Notes under the pieces: generated by a model
What the model was told of the DNA's origin: nothing
Database searches by the model: none
Seen by the model: only the letters and a program-made list of their open reading frames with translations
Program-made: the position numbers and the translations under genes
NCBI GenBank assembly: GCA_002506365.1
Contig: DAXK01000035.1
Span: 1-42,420, forward strand
Direction: 5' to 3'
Length of the DNA: 42,420 bases
From: an archaeon UBA583
Lineage (GTDB): Archaea > Nanobdellota > Nanobdellia > Woesearchaeales > UBA583
In this document: positions 6,680 through 15,142 of the stretch, piece after piece
Layout of the letters: the number at the start of each line of letters is the position of its first letter
Position numbering within the stretch: the first letter of the stretch is position 1

Positions 6680-9451
6680 ATGTGTATGGAATTAGATAGA
6701 CTAGTTAAAAATCTAAAAGAGGGAAATTTGACCTCTGGATTAAAGGAAGATAAAAATATCTTATGGTTTGATGAATTAGGTATTGAAGATGTGCCATTAG
6801 TTGGTGGAAAGAATGCTTCATTAGGTGAGATGTATTCAAATTTGACAAAGTTAGGGGTGAAAGTTCCTTATGGTTATGCGGTTACTGCGAGTGCTTATAA
6901 TTTATTTGTTGATTCAACTGGTTTAAAGGAGGAGATTAGTAGAATTTTAAAGGATTTAGATACTTCAAGTTTAAAGAATTTACAAGTTCGTGGAAAGAAA
7001 GTTAGAGCTGCTATTATGAATGCTGAGTTTCCAGAAATTTTAAAAGTTCAAATTACTAAAGCGTATAATAAGTTAGAAGAAAAATATGGGAAACATGTTG
7101 ATGTAGCTGTAAGAAGTTCTGCTACTGCTGAGGATTTACCTGATGCAAGTTTTGCAGGTCAACAAGAGACTTATTTAAATGTTCATAATGAAGCTCAAAT
7201 TTTACATACTTGTAAACAATGTTTTGCTTCTTTATTTACAGATAGAGCAATTAGTTATCGTGAAGATAAAAAGTTTTCTCATTTTGATATTGCATTATCA
7301 ATTGGAGTTCAAAAGATGGTTCGTTCTGATTTAAGTTGTTCAGGAGTTATGTTTTCTATTGATACTGAGACTGGATTTGATAAGGTTGCAATGATTACTG
7401 GTGCTTATGGTTTAGGTGAAAATGTTGTTCAAGGGGCTGTTAATCCTGATGAATTTATTGTTCATAAACCAACACTTGAGGAAGGGTATAGACCAATTAT
7501 TTCAAGAAGTTTAGGTGAGAAACATATTAAGATGGTTTATGATCATTCTGGAAATAAGTTAACTAAAAATATTCCAGTTTCTCCTGAGATGAGAGCAAAG
7601 TTTGTTTTAGATGATGATGAAGTTTTAGATTTAGCTAGATGGGCAATTATTATTGAGGATCATTATTCTGCTAAGAGAGGACATTATCAACCAATGGATA
7701 TGGAGTGGGCTAAAGATGGTGAGACTGGTGAGTTATTTATTGTTCAAGCTAGACCTGAAACAGTTCAATCTAGAAGGGATAAGTCAAAGATGACAACGTA
7801 TGAAATGGCTGAATCTTCAACTCCAATTGTTGAGGGTGTATCTGTTGGTGCAAAGATTGCGCATGGTGAAGTTAAGGTTATTAATCATATTTCTGAGGCT
7901 CATGATTTTAAGGAAGGAAATATTTTAGTTACAGATATGACTGATCCTGATTGGGAACCTATTATGAAACTTGCTTCAGCAATTATTACAAATAGAGGTG
8001 GAAGAACTTGTCACGCTGCTATTATTTCAAGAGAAATGGGAGTTCCAGCTGTTGTTGGATGTGGTAATGCTACAATTATTTTAAAGAATAAACAAAAAGT
8101 TACTGTTTCATGTGCTGAGGGAGAACAAGGATTTGTGTATGATGGTATGTTAAAGTATAAGGTTTCAGAAATTGATGTTGAGCATGTTCCAGAGACACAT
8201 ACTAAGATTATGTTAAATATTGGTAATCCTCATTTAGCTTTCCAACAATCATTTTTACCTTGTGATGGAGTAGGTTTAGCAAGAGAAGAATTTATTATTA
8301 ATTCAGGAATTCAAATTCATCCTAATGCATTATTACATTTTGATGAGTTAAAGAAGATGCATTCTGCTCAGGCAAAGGAAGATGTTAGAAAGATTGAAGA
8401 GTTAACTGAAGGTTATGATGATAAGGTTAAGTATTATGTTGATAAGTTAGCTGAGGGTATTGGAACTATTTCTGCTGCTTTTTATCCTAAGAAGGTTATT
8501 ATTAGAATGTCTGATTTTAAGTCTAATGAGTATGCTAATTTAATTGGTGGAAGTCATTTTGAACCAGTTGAGGATAATCCTATGATTGGATTTAGAGGTT
8601 CTTCAAGATATTATGCAGATGCGTTTAAGGAAGCTTTCCAGTTAGAGTGTATTGCTGTAAAGAAAGTTCGTGAAGAATTTGGTTTAAAGAATTTAACTTT
8701 AATGATTCCATTTTGTAGAACAACTACTGAAGCAAAATTAGTGTTACAAACTATGAAGGAAGCTGGAATTGAGAGAGGTCAAGAAGGTTTAGAAATTTAT
8801 TTAATGTGTGAGATTCCATCTAATGTTATTTTAGCTGATCAATTTTTAGATTTAGTTGATGGGTATTCTTTAGGAACTAATGATTTAACTCAATTAACTT
8901 TAGGACTTGATAGGGATAGTGAATTAGTAGCTCATGTTTATGATGAGAGAAATGATGCTGTTAAGGATTTAGTTGCTCATGTGATTAATAAGTGTAATGA
9001 GAGAGGAAAGTATATTGGAATTTGTGGACAAGCTCCTTCAGATTATCCTGAGTTTGCACAATTTGTTGTTGAGCAAGGAATTCAAACTATGTCTTTAACT
9101 CCAGATAGTTTAGTTAAGACTAAGATTATGGTTGGAGAGTTAGAGGCTAAGATGGCTGGTAAGACTAGAAGATTTAATGCTGGTTTTAATATTAAGAATG
9201 TTTCACATTCTGAACCTGAAAAGAAAGTTTCTTATGTGAAGAAGAAATCTTCTCCAGCTAAAAAGAAAAAGGTTGTTGCTAAGAAAGCACCAGCTAAAAA
9301 AGTAGTTGCTAAAAAATCTACTCCTGTAAAAAAAGTAGTTAAAAAAGCTCCTGCGAAAAAAGTAGTTGCTAAAAAAGCACCAACTAAAAAAGTTGTAAAG
9401 AAAGCAGCACCTAAGAAAAAGGCTGCTAAGAAAACATCTAAAAAGAAATAA
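6680..9451 (+). CDS. ppsA: Phosphoenolpyruvate synthase (pyruvate, water dikinase) with Lys/Ala-rich tail
   Basis: Makes PEP from pyruvate and ATP, releasing AMP and phosphate; a cytosolic gluconeogenic step. Domains in order: N-terminal ATP/pyruvate-binding domain (about 28-370, with VGGKNASLGEM at 41-51 and VRSSATAEDLPDASFAGQQET), swivelling phosphohistidine domain (about 390-480, GGRTCHAAI with His445), and TIM-barrel PEP domain (about 500-830, with SLGTNDLTQLTLGLDRD and catalytic Cys782 in GICGQAPSD). All key residues are present. The protein is longer than usual (923 against roughly 800 residues) because about 80 residues of KKAPAKKVV-like repeats, resembling a histone H1 tail, follow the barrel. 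ATG 6686 is an alternative start. Codon use matches the neighbours. Confidence 0.97.
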   Translation: MCMELDRLVKNLKEGNLTSGLKEDKNILWFDELGIEDVPLVGGKNASLGEMYSNLTKLGVKVPYGYAVTASAYNLFVDSTGLKEEISRILKDLDTSSLKNLQVRGKKVRAAIMNAEFPEILKVQITKAYNKLEEKYGKHVDVAVRSSATAEDLPDASFAGQQETYLNVHNEAQILHTCKQCFASLFTDRAISYREDKKFSHFDIALSIGVQKMVRSDLSCSGVMFSIDTETGFDKVAMITGAYGLGENVVQGAVNPDEFIVHKPTLEEGYRPIISRSLGEKHIKMVYDHSGNKLTKNIPVSPEMRAKFVLDDDEVLDLARWAIIIEDHYSAKRGHYQPMDMEWAKDGETGELFIVQARPETVQSRRDKSKMTTYEMAESSTPIVEGVSVGAKIAHGEVKVINHISEAHDFKEGNILVTDMTDPDWEPIMKLASAIITNRGGRTCHAAIISREMGVPAVVGCGNATIILKNKQKVTVSCAEGEQGFVYDGMLKYKVSEIDVEHVPETHTKIMLNIGNPHLAFQQSFLPCDGVGLAREEFIINSGIQIHPNALLHFDELKKMHSAQAKEDVRKIEELTEGYDDKVKYYVDKLAEGIGTISAAFYPKKVIIRMSDFKSNEYANLIGGSHFEPVEDNPMIGFRGSSRYYADAFKEAFQLECIAVKKVREEFGLKNLTLMIPFCRTTTEAKLVLQTMKEAGIERGQEGLEIYLMCEIPSNVILADQFLDLVDGYSLGTNDLTQLTLGLDRDSELVAHVYDERNDAVKDLVAHVINKCNERGKYIGICGQAPSDYPEFAQFVVEQGIQTMSLTPDSLVKTKIMVGELEAKMAGKTRRFNAGFNIKNVSHSEPEKKVSYVKKKSSPAKKKKVVAKKAPAKKVVAKKSTPVKKVVKKAPAKKVVAKKAPTKKVVKKAAPKKKAAKKTSKKK
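9210..9448 (+). repeat. Lysine/alanine/proline repeat tail of PEP synthase
   Basis: Codons from about residue 844 to the stop encode imperfect repeats built from KKAPAKK, KKVVAKK and KKSTPVKK, almost only Lys, Ala, Pro, Val, Ser and Thr. The DNA is correspondingly purine-rich (runs of AAAAAAG). The region is predicted to be disordered and strongly positive. It lies wholly outside the catalytic fold. Confidence 0.9.
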
Positions 9452-9522
9452 ATTAATTTATAATTTATTTTTTATTTCTAATTCTAAATATTTATATACT
9501 TTGAAATTATTATAATTTTATT

Positions 9523-9735
9523 ATGGATTTATTTAAGAAAGTCAATAGTTTAGGTAAGAAGATGACAGTTTGTGATTTTTCATATTTAAAATTATCAGTT
9601 ATGTTTGCAACTTTGTTTCTAGTTGGTGTTTGGGATTGGTTTAGAAGTTTAGTTTTAAGTATTAATCCTTGGATTTTTGCTGTTGTAGCAATTATTTTTT
9701 CTATTCCTTTATTGAAAAAGATGTTTTCAAAATAA
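9523..9735 (+). CDS. Small two-helix membrane protein
   Basis: 70 residues: a basic amphipathic N-terminus (MDLFKKVNSLGKKMT), two hydrophobic segments (about 25-42 and 46-64), and a basic end (LLKKMFSK). A TATA-like TTTATATA at 9491-9498 sits about 28 bases before the ATG, consistent with a leaderless mRNA of its own rather than read-through from ppsA. No family recognised. Confidence 0.6.
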   Translation: MDLFKKVNSLGKKMTVCDFSYLKLSVMFATLFLVGVWDWFRSLVLSINPWIFAVVAIIFSIPLLKKMFSK

Positions 9736-9792
9736 TTTAATTATTTTGTTTTATTTATTATTTCTATTTACTGTTTATTAACTCTACTAATT

Positions 9793-11352
9793 TTATCTTC
9801 TTGTGAATTTTCTAAATGCGTAAACTGCTTGATAAGCAAGAGCAGATATAATAATTGTTTTTGTAATATTCCAAAAACTCCATACAGGATTAATATTACT
9901 TGTGTCAATAAATATTCTTTTTAGTGTGTTTGTAGGGATTAAAAAATCAGCATAGTATCCCATATGTATTTTTAGTTTATCGAGCATTGATCCTGTTAAG
10001 TCAAAATTATAGTATGCAAATGCTGAGTAGAATATTAAGTTTACAAGTGATAGTAGTATAATTGGTCTTATCCAGTTTGAACCGAATTTGTTTGTGTTCT
10101 CGTTATATAATAAAATTAATCTATCTACTGTTTTAAATCTAAAAAACATCCAAATTCTATAAAATATATTTCTATGTTTAAATATAAATTTTCTTTGTTC
10201 ATAAATATATTTTTTATATTCTACCATTTCTTTTGAAAGGAAAAATTGGGATTGAACCATATCTTTTTGGTTTTCAAGTTGGATTTTTAGTTGTCTGTAT
10301 GTTTCTTTTAAGTCGTAGTGTCTTTTGTATTCATCATCTGGTGAATTATATTTTCCATTCATGTTAATGTAACTCATCCAACGAACATTGATTGTGTTTA
10401 GTTGTTTAAATGTGTTATCATACATTGTAACTGTTTTAAATGATTTAAAGTCAAAGTTTTGCATTTCAAATTCTCCTAGACTTGAGTTATCAATTTGAAT
10501 ATTTTCACAGTTATTTGTTTTAAATAATTCTGATTCGTTTACTTTGTAGATTTTGATGTATCCTTGATTTCTTAGTGCTTTAATTAATAGTTTTCCATTT
10601 TCGTTAATACAAATATTTCCTATTGACATTTCTCTTTTTTCTAATACTCTTATGTTACTTATTGTGAAGTCATTTGATTTGATGTATGCAATTCTTGTGT
10701 ATGTGTGAAGTATATTTCCTGAAAATAAAAATTTATCAAATATGTTAAATTGTGGTTTTTTGCTATCTTTATCGTTACTTGAGATTCTTACTTTACATGT
10801 GTATTTATTTTCTAGTATGTTTAAGTCTTTAATGTTGCAGGCATTAATTTCAAATTTTGATATAAATTTATTTTTGCTAATAAATAAATGATTAATTTTA
10901 ATTTTTTGTTTCTCAATTCCTTGAATTGAGAAAATGTTAATTTCATTTTTTTTAATGATTTGAAATGATTTAACTTTTAGACCTTTATTTATTCTAATTT
11001 TGTCAATTATACATTTATTCCAAATTTTAAATTCTTCTTTAATTGTATTGTTTTCTGTTATGTGGATTCTTTTTAGTTTAGATTTCTCAATTATGAAACT
11101 TTTTTGAAATGTGCAATTTTTAAATGTTAAAATTAATTTTTCATTTTCAAGGTTTTTTAGTTCAAAGTCTTCAGTAAATGTTAGATTTGAGAAAATTAGT
11201 TCTTTTAATATTTTTTTTTGATTTAGAATTATTTCTGAGTTTTGTGAAGAATAGTATTTTTTACTTTTTAATATTTCATCTTTTTTTATAGAATTAATTA
11301 AATCAAAAATCTCTTTTTTAGATAATTGTTTTTGATTATTTTTAGAAGTCAT
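9793..11352 (-). CDS. Beta-helix-like membrane protein with C-terminal transmembrane domain
   Basis: 519 residues. About 45-330 is a run of short strands with regularly spaced Ile/Leu/Phe/Asn (FSNLTFTEDFELKNL, LTFKNCTFQKSFIIE), as in pentapeptide or right-handed beta-helix folds. It is followed by a helical linker (KETYRQLKIQLENQKDMVQSQFF) and then DRLILLYNENTNKFGSNWIRPI leading into about three membrane helices. From memory, this YRQLK...QKD...SNWxRP arrangement is common in Bacteroidetes membrane proteins, so transfer from bacteria is possible. The lysine-rich coding strand is AT-rich like the rest of the window. The role is unknown; signalling or a channel-like function is possible. Confidence 0.7.
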   Translation of the reverse strand: MTSKNNQKQLSKKEIFDLINSIKKDEILKSKKYYSSQNSEIILNQKKILKELIFSNLTFTEDFELKNLENEKLILTFKNCTFQKSFIIEKSKLKRIHITENNTIKEEFKIWNKCIIDKIRINKGLKVKSFQIIKKNEINIFSIQGIEKQKIKINHLFISKNKFISKFEINACNIKDLNILENKYTCKVRISSNDKDSKKPQFNIFDKFLFSGNILHTYTRIAYIKSNDFTISNIRVLEKREMSIGNICINENGKLLIKALRNQGYIKIYKVNESELFKTNNCENIQIDNSSLGEFEMQNFDFKSFKTVTMYDNTFKQLNTINVRWMSYINMNGKYNSPDDEYKRHYDLKETYRQLKIQLENQKDMVQSQFFLSKEMVEYKKYIYEQRKFIFKHRNIFYRIWMFFRFKTVDRLILLYNENTNKFGSNWIRPIILLSLVNLIFYSAFAYYNFDLTGSMLDKLKIHMGYYADFLIPTNTLKRIFIDTSNINPVWSFWNITKTIIISALAYQAVYAFRKFTRR

Positions 11353-11428
11353 ATTAAATTTAGTATTTTGGAGTTTTTAAAGTTAGGCTATTAAAAATTA
11401 GTGATTTTAAATTATTTATTTTAATTTT

Positions 11429-12124
11429 TTACTCTGTAAAAAATCCTTCACAGTTTGCTTTTCCTAATTCTAAATATTCTTCAAAGTTTAAAGATTCTTT
11501 TTCTAATAAAGTACAGTGAGCTTTAATTTGTTTTGATAGATTACCATAACTTGAATGTTTGTAAAAGTGTGTCATATTTTTCATTTCTTTTTGGTTCTCT
11601 TGTAATTTTTTAAAAAAGGTAAATAATGGTCTATTTCCTTTTTCATTTTGAGTAAAATGTTTTCCTTTCTTTAGGTATGCTGCGTAACCGTGTACCATTA
11701 CTGGGATGTTTAGGAGTAAGGAAATTTCTTTAATTGTATCAAATGTTATATGTTGCTCTTTTAAAAAAATTTCTTTTAATTGTTCATTTTTGTAAATTGA
11801 ACATAAATCATTTGTTCCGTGTGTTGTGATTGCAGATTTATTAAATACTAAAACATCTTCTCTTTTTACACCAATTGAAGTTAATTCTTTATTAAATACT
11901 TTTCCTGCTTGTCCTACTAAGTATTGTCCTTGAACTTTTTCTTCATCACCTGGATTGTCCATTACAATTATTCCTTTAAGATTGTTAGATGGTTTTTCTA
12001 ATTGATTATTAAAAATTGTTTCGTATGGGAATTGTGTTAATTCTTGATTAATTTGTTCTAATTGAGATTTATATTTTGTTACAATTTTAGATAATTGTTC
12101 TAATTTTTCAGTATTTATAGTCAT
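11429..12124 (-). CDS. Uracil-DNA glycosylase superfamily-like protein
   Basis: 231 residues. MDNPGDEEKVQGQYLVGQAG (residues 55-74) resembles motif 1 of family 4/5 uracil-DNA glycosylases (GEAPGxxED..G.PFVGxAG). VLVFNKSA then occupies the strand position, and HSSYGNLSKQ (190-199) fits the HPS motif near the C-terminus. The protein would remove damaged or deaminated bases. The four cysteines that hold the 4Fe-4S cluster in family 4 are not present in the usual pattern, so it belongs to a divergent branch or has another substrate. A coiled N-terminal segment (about 5-40) precedes the fold. It is upstream of the beta-helix gene on the same strand, 76 bases apart. Confidence 0.6.
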   Translation of the reverse strand: MTINTEKLEQLSKIVTKYKSQLEQINQELTQFPYETIFNNQLEKPSNNLKGIIVMDNPGDEEKVQGQYLVGQAGKVFNKELTSIGVKREDVLVFNKSAITTHGTNDLCSIYKNEQLKEIFLKEQHITFDTIKEISLLLNIPVMVHGYAAYLKKGKHFTQNEKGNRPLFTFFKKLQENQKEMKNMTHFYKHSSYGNLSKQIKAHCTLLEKESLNFEEYLELGKANCEGFFTE

Positions 12125-12249
12125 AATTAGGAATTATCTTTATTTATTTATATATTTGACTTAAATTTGGTTCATTTGATGATTATTTGATAATTTTTAA
12201 ATTATGTGTTTAGATAGTTTGATTTTCAAATAGTTTTATAGTTAAAAAG

Positions 12250-12309
12250 ATTTATAAGTGTGAACTTATTGTGTATACTTAGAATAGTGTGATTATTTCT
12301 TAAATCACA
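12250..12309 (+). promoter_or_regulatory. Promoter region and palindromic operator before the MarR gene
   Basis: Two inverted repeats lie in the spacer before the MarR gene. ATAAGT (12254-12259) pairs with ACTTAT (12264-12269) and overlaps a TATA-like TTTATAAG. TGTGATT (12288-12294) and AATCACA (12303-12309) form a 22-bp palindrome with an 8-bp centre. MarR dimers bind palindromes of about this size and often repress their own genes, so the second repeat is a likely autoregulatory operator. A weaker TATA-like TTAATATA overlaps its right side. Confidence 0.55.
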
Positions 12310-12333
12310 TTAATATATGTTTAAAAATTTAAA

Positions 12334-12747
12334 ATGGCTTCAAGAAAAGAAAGATTAGCTTTTTGTTTTAATGCAATTGGAAAAGAATTTAAAAAAGGGG
12401 CATGTGGATGTAGTGATTTCCCTAAAGATTTCTCTATTAAAGATGTTTCAGTTTTAACTTTATTGGGTGAACAACCTATGATGATGTCAGAACTTGCAGT
12501 TGAATTAAGTTTAACTCCTGGGACAATGACTACAAAAGTAGACAATTTAATTAAAAAAAAATTTGTTGAAAGAGCTTTTGATACTGAGGATAGAAGAAAG
12601 GTATATATTCAATTAACTAATAAGGGGGAATCTGTTTATAATGTTATTTTACAAAGTCATTTAGATATGGCGGGAGATTTATTAAAAAAATTAAATTCAC
12701 AAGAACAGGAGACTTATGTAAAATTAACTGAAAAGTTAATTTTATAA
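12334..12747 (+). CDS. MarR-family transcriptional regulator
   Basis: 137-residue winged-helix repressor. The helix-turn-helix is MMSELAVELSLTPGTMTTKVDNLIKKKFVER (split: MMSELAVELS then LTPGTMTTKVDNL), followed by the family hallmark DRRKVYIQLTNKG in the wing. The N-terminal part holds CNAIG-like helices and a GACGCSDF segment with two close cysteines that could sense oxidation or metal. Helices at both ends would form the dimer. It precedes an RND exporter on the same strand by 235 bases, a common arrangement in which the regulator responds to the exported compound. Confidence 0.88.
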   Translation: MASRKERLAFCFNAIGKEFKKGACGCSDFPKDFSIKDVSVLTLLGEQPMMMSELAVELSLTPGTMTTKVDNLIKKKFVERAFDTEDRRKVYIQLTNKGESVYNVILQSHLDMAGDLLKKLNSQEQETYVKLTEKLIL

Positions 12748-12982
12748 TTTTTTATTTTTTTTTATTTTTATTTTTTATTTTTTATGCTATTTTTATTATT
12801 GTTTTATCTAATTTAATTTATAATTTACTTTGAAAATCAAAACATTTAAATATCAAACTAGTTTTTACTTATTATACTTGAATAAATTTTAAGTATTTTT
12901 ATTAAATATAATAAAATAGTCGAAAAAATATCTAAAAATCAAATGAATGTTGGTATATTTTTTCAATTTAAATAAATTAAAA

Positions 12983-15142
12983 ATGATAGAAAAAATATTA
13001 CATTATCAAATTAAGTATAGTAAAATTTTATTGTTCTTTATGTTGATATTATTAGGAATTAGTAGTTATATTGCAATGGATTTGAAAATTGATCCTGATT
13101 TAGCTGCTTTAGTTTCTAAGGATTCAGAGTTTAATACTAATGATAGAATTTTAACAAATGCTTTTGGAGTTAATGATGCTTTACTTGTTTTGGTTTCTGT
13201 TGATAGTAATTCTATTGTTGATAATAGAATAACTGATTTGAGTATTTCTGAGGTTACACAATATGTAGGAGTATTAAAGGAAACTTTATCTCAAAATCCT
13301 TATTTTGTATCTTTTACTCAATCTGAGTTATCTGAAAATAAGGAATTGTTAAGATTTGCAATTCAATTAAATACTCCTAATGAATTAGGTTCTTTCCAAA
13401 CTGTTTTAGATAGTTTGGATTATTTAATTGATGAGGCTGGAGCTCCTCCAGGAGTTGATGTGGCTGTTACTGGAATGCCGGTTATGATGGATAGAATTTC
13501 TGGTTATTTAATTGGTGATAGTTTAAATACGATTTTGATTACAATTATTTTCATTATTATTATTTTATATTGGTATTCTAAAGATATTGTGTATACATTT
13601 ATTACTGTAACAACGCCTGTGGCTAGTTTAATCTTTTTAGCTGCTGCTATGGTTTTATTAAATATTAATGTAACTATTACTTTAGCTGCGATTGGAGTTT
13701 TGGTTTTAGGTCTTGGAGCAGAGTATGGTATTCATATTGCAACTCATTATGCGAGTGCTAGACAAGAGTTAGGTAATCATGAGAAAGCATTAATTGAATC
13801 TATTAAAGATTTATTTTTACCAATTACTGCTTCTTTTGTAACAACTCTTGCTGGGTTTGTTGCTTTAACTTTAGGAATTTCTCCATCATCACAATCTCAA
13901 GGGATTGTTTTAAGTTTAGCAATTGCAATTATTTATGCATCAAGTTTTGCTTTATTCCCTATTTTGATAACTGTGTTTGCAGATAAAGTATCATTTAAAC
14001 CAAATAAAATATTTGATAAATTAATGGTTCAAATTGGAAAACTTGCATCCTATCAAGTTAATTATGCTAAAAAAACTTTATGGGTTTTAGGTATTTTAAC
14101 TTTGTTTATGTTGTATAATGCAGCAAATGTTGAGTTTTCAAATAGTAATTCAAATTGGATTCCTTCAGATGATGAAGTTTCAAGGTCTTTTTCAGAGATT
14201 AATTTTGCTTATGGGCAAAGTGAGTCAATTACTTTAGTTTTAGTAGCTGAAAAAGGAGATTTGAGAAATGCTCAAGTTAAAAGGGATGTTGATAAGTTAG
14301 TTTCAGTTTTAGATGGGATTTCTTATGTGGAATCTGTTAATAGTCCATATTCTTATTTTGGAATGGATACAAATGAAATTTATAGTGGAGTTACTGGAAC
14401 TCCTATTGGAGATGTCTTTTTTAATGATGATTATACTATGGCAAGAATTATAATTAATTCTCAAAGTATGGTTCAAGATCAAGCAGGTAAGTCTACTTTG
14501 TTAGCCGAGATTAAACAAGCGGTGAAAGTAAATTCAATTTATTATACTGATGTATCTTTTTATGGGGATGCAGTTAGATTTGATGAGTTGGGAGATAGTT
14601 TAGAAAAGGATGCGACAGTTACAACTTTGACAGGATTTTCTTTAGTGTTTTTAGTTGCAAGTTTAATTTATGCTTCAGTTAGTGTAGGATTTTTAGCTTT
14701 ATTTCCAATTTTAGTTGCTGTAATTTGGGCTGTTGGTTTAATGTCTTTATTGAATGTTCCTTTTACGACTTTGTCAACTGGGATTGTATCTTTAGTTTTA
14801 GGGATTGGAGTTGATTTTTCTATTCATTTAGTGGATAGTATTAAGAAATATTTAAAGAAAGGATTTGATATTAAAGTTGCAATTGATAGAACTTTTACAA
14901 TTTCTGGAAGAGCTTTAATTTTGTCCGCGATTACAACTATTATTGGGTTTTCAGCTTTGCTTTTAGCAAAGTTATTAGGAACTCAAAGGATGGGTATGAG
15001 TTTGTCAATTTCCATTTTTAGTGTTCTAATTGTAAGTTTTACAATGGTTCCAGCTATTATGGCTTTATTAAATAAAAATACTTTGAATAAAGGTAAAAAA
15101 GTTAGTGCTAAAAAAAGTACTAAATCTATTAAAAAAAAATGA
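12983..15142 (+). CDS. RND/MMPL-family exporter (HAE3-like)
   Basis: 719-residue inner-membrane transporter. It shows the duplicated RND plan: helix 1 (about 13-31), an extracytoplasmic loop, five helices (about 180-330), then helix 7 (about 365-383), a second loop, and five more helices (about 540-690). VLGLGAEYGIHIATHY and VLGIGVDFSIHLVDSI are the paired helix-4/helix-10 motifs with the acidic residue expected for proton coupling. The substrate is unknown; lipids, isoprenoids or toxic compounds are typical. The frame opens at 12947, but ATG 12983 with a TATA-like box about 26 bases before it is preferred. The C-terminus ends in a Lys/Ser tail (KKVSAKKSTKSIKKK). The next gene overlaps it by 4 bases. 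Confidence 0.9.
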   Translation: MIEKILHYQIKYSKILLFFMLILLGISSYIAMDLKIDPDLAALVSKDSEFNTNDRILTNAFGVNDALLVLVSVDSNSIVDNRITDLSISEVTQYVGVLKETLSQNPYFVSFTQSELSENKELLRFAIQLNTPNELGSFQTVLDSLDYLIDEAGAPPGVDVAVTGMPVMMDRISGYLIGDSLNTILITIIFIIIILYWYSKDIVYTFITVTTPVASLIFLAAAMVLLNINVTITLAAIGVLVLGLGAEYGIHIATHYASARQELGNHEKALIESIKDLFLPITASFVTTLAGFVALTLGISPSSQSQGIVLSLAIAIIYASSFALFPILITVFADKVSFKPNKIFDKLMVQIGKLASYQVNYAKKTLWVLGILTLFMLYNAANVEFSNSNSNWIPSDDEVSRSFSEINFAYGQSESITLVLVAEKGDLRNAQVKRDVDKLVSVLDGISYVESVNSPYSYFGMDTNEIYSGVTGTPIGDVFFNDDYTMARIIINSQSMVQDQAGKSTLLAEIKQAVKVNSIYYTDVSFYGDAVRFDELGDSLEKDATVTTLTGFSLVFLVASLIYASVSVGFLALFPILVAVIWAVGLMSLLNVPFTTLSTGIVSLVLGIGVDFSIHLVDSIKKYLKKGFDIKVAIDRTFTISGRALILSAITTIIGFSALLLAKLLGTQRMGMSLSISIFSVLIVSFTMVPAIMALLNKNTLNKGKKVSAKKSTKSIKKK

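Noticed and set aside
12321..12545. 74-codon minus-strand frame inside the MarR gene
   Set aside because: Antisense to the helix-turn-helix coding sequence of a recognised family.
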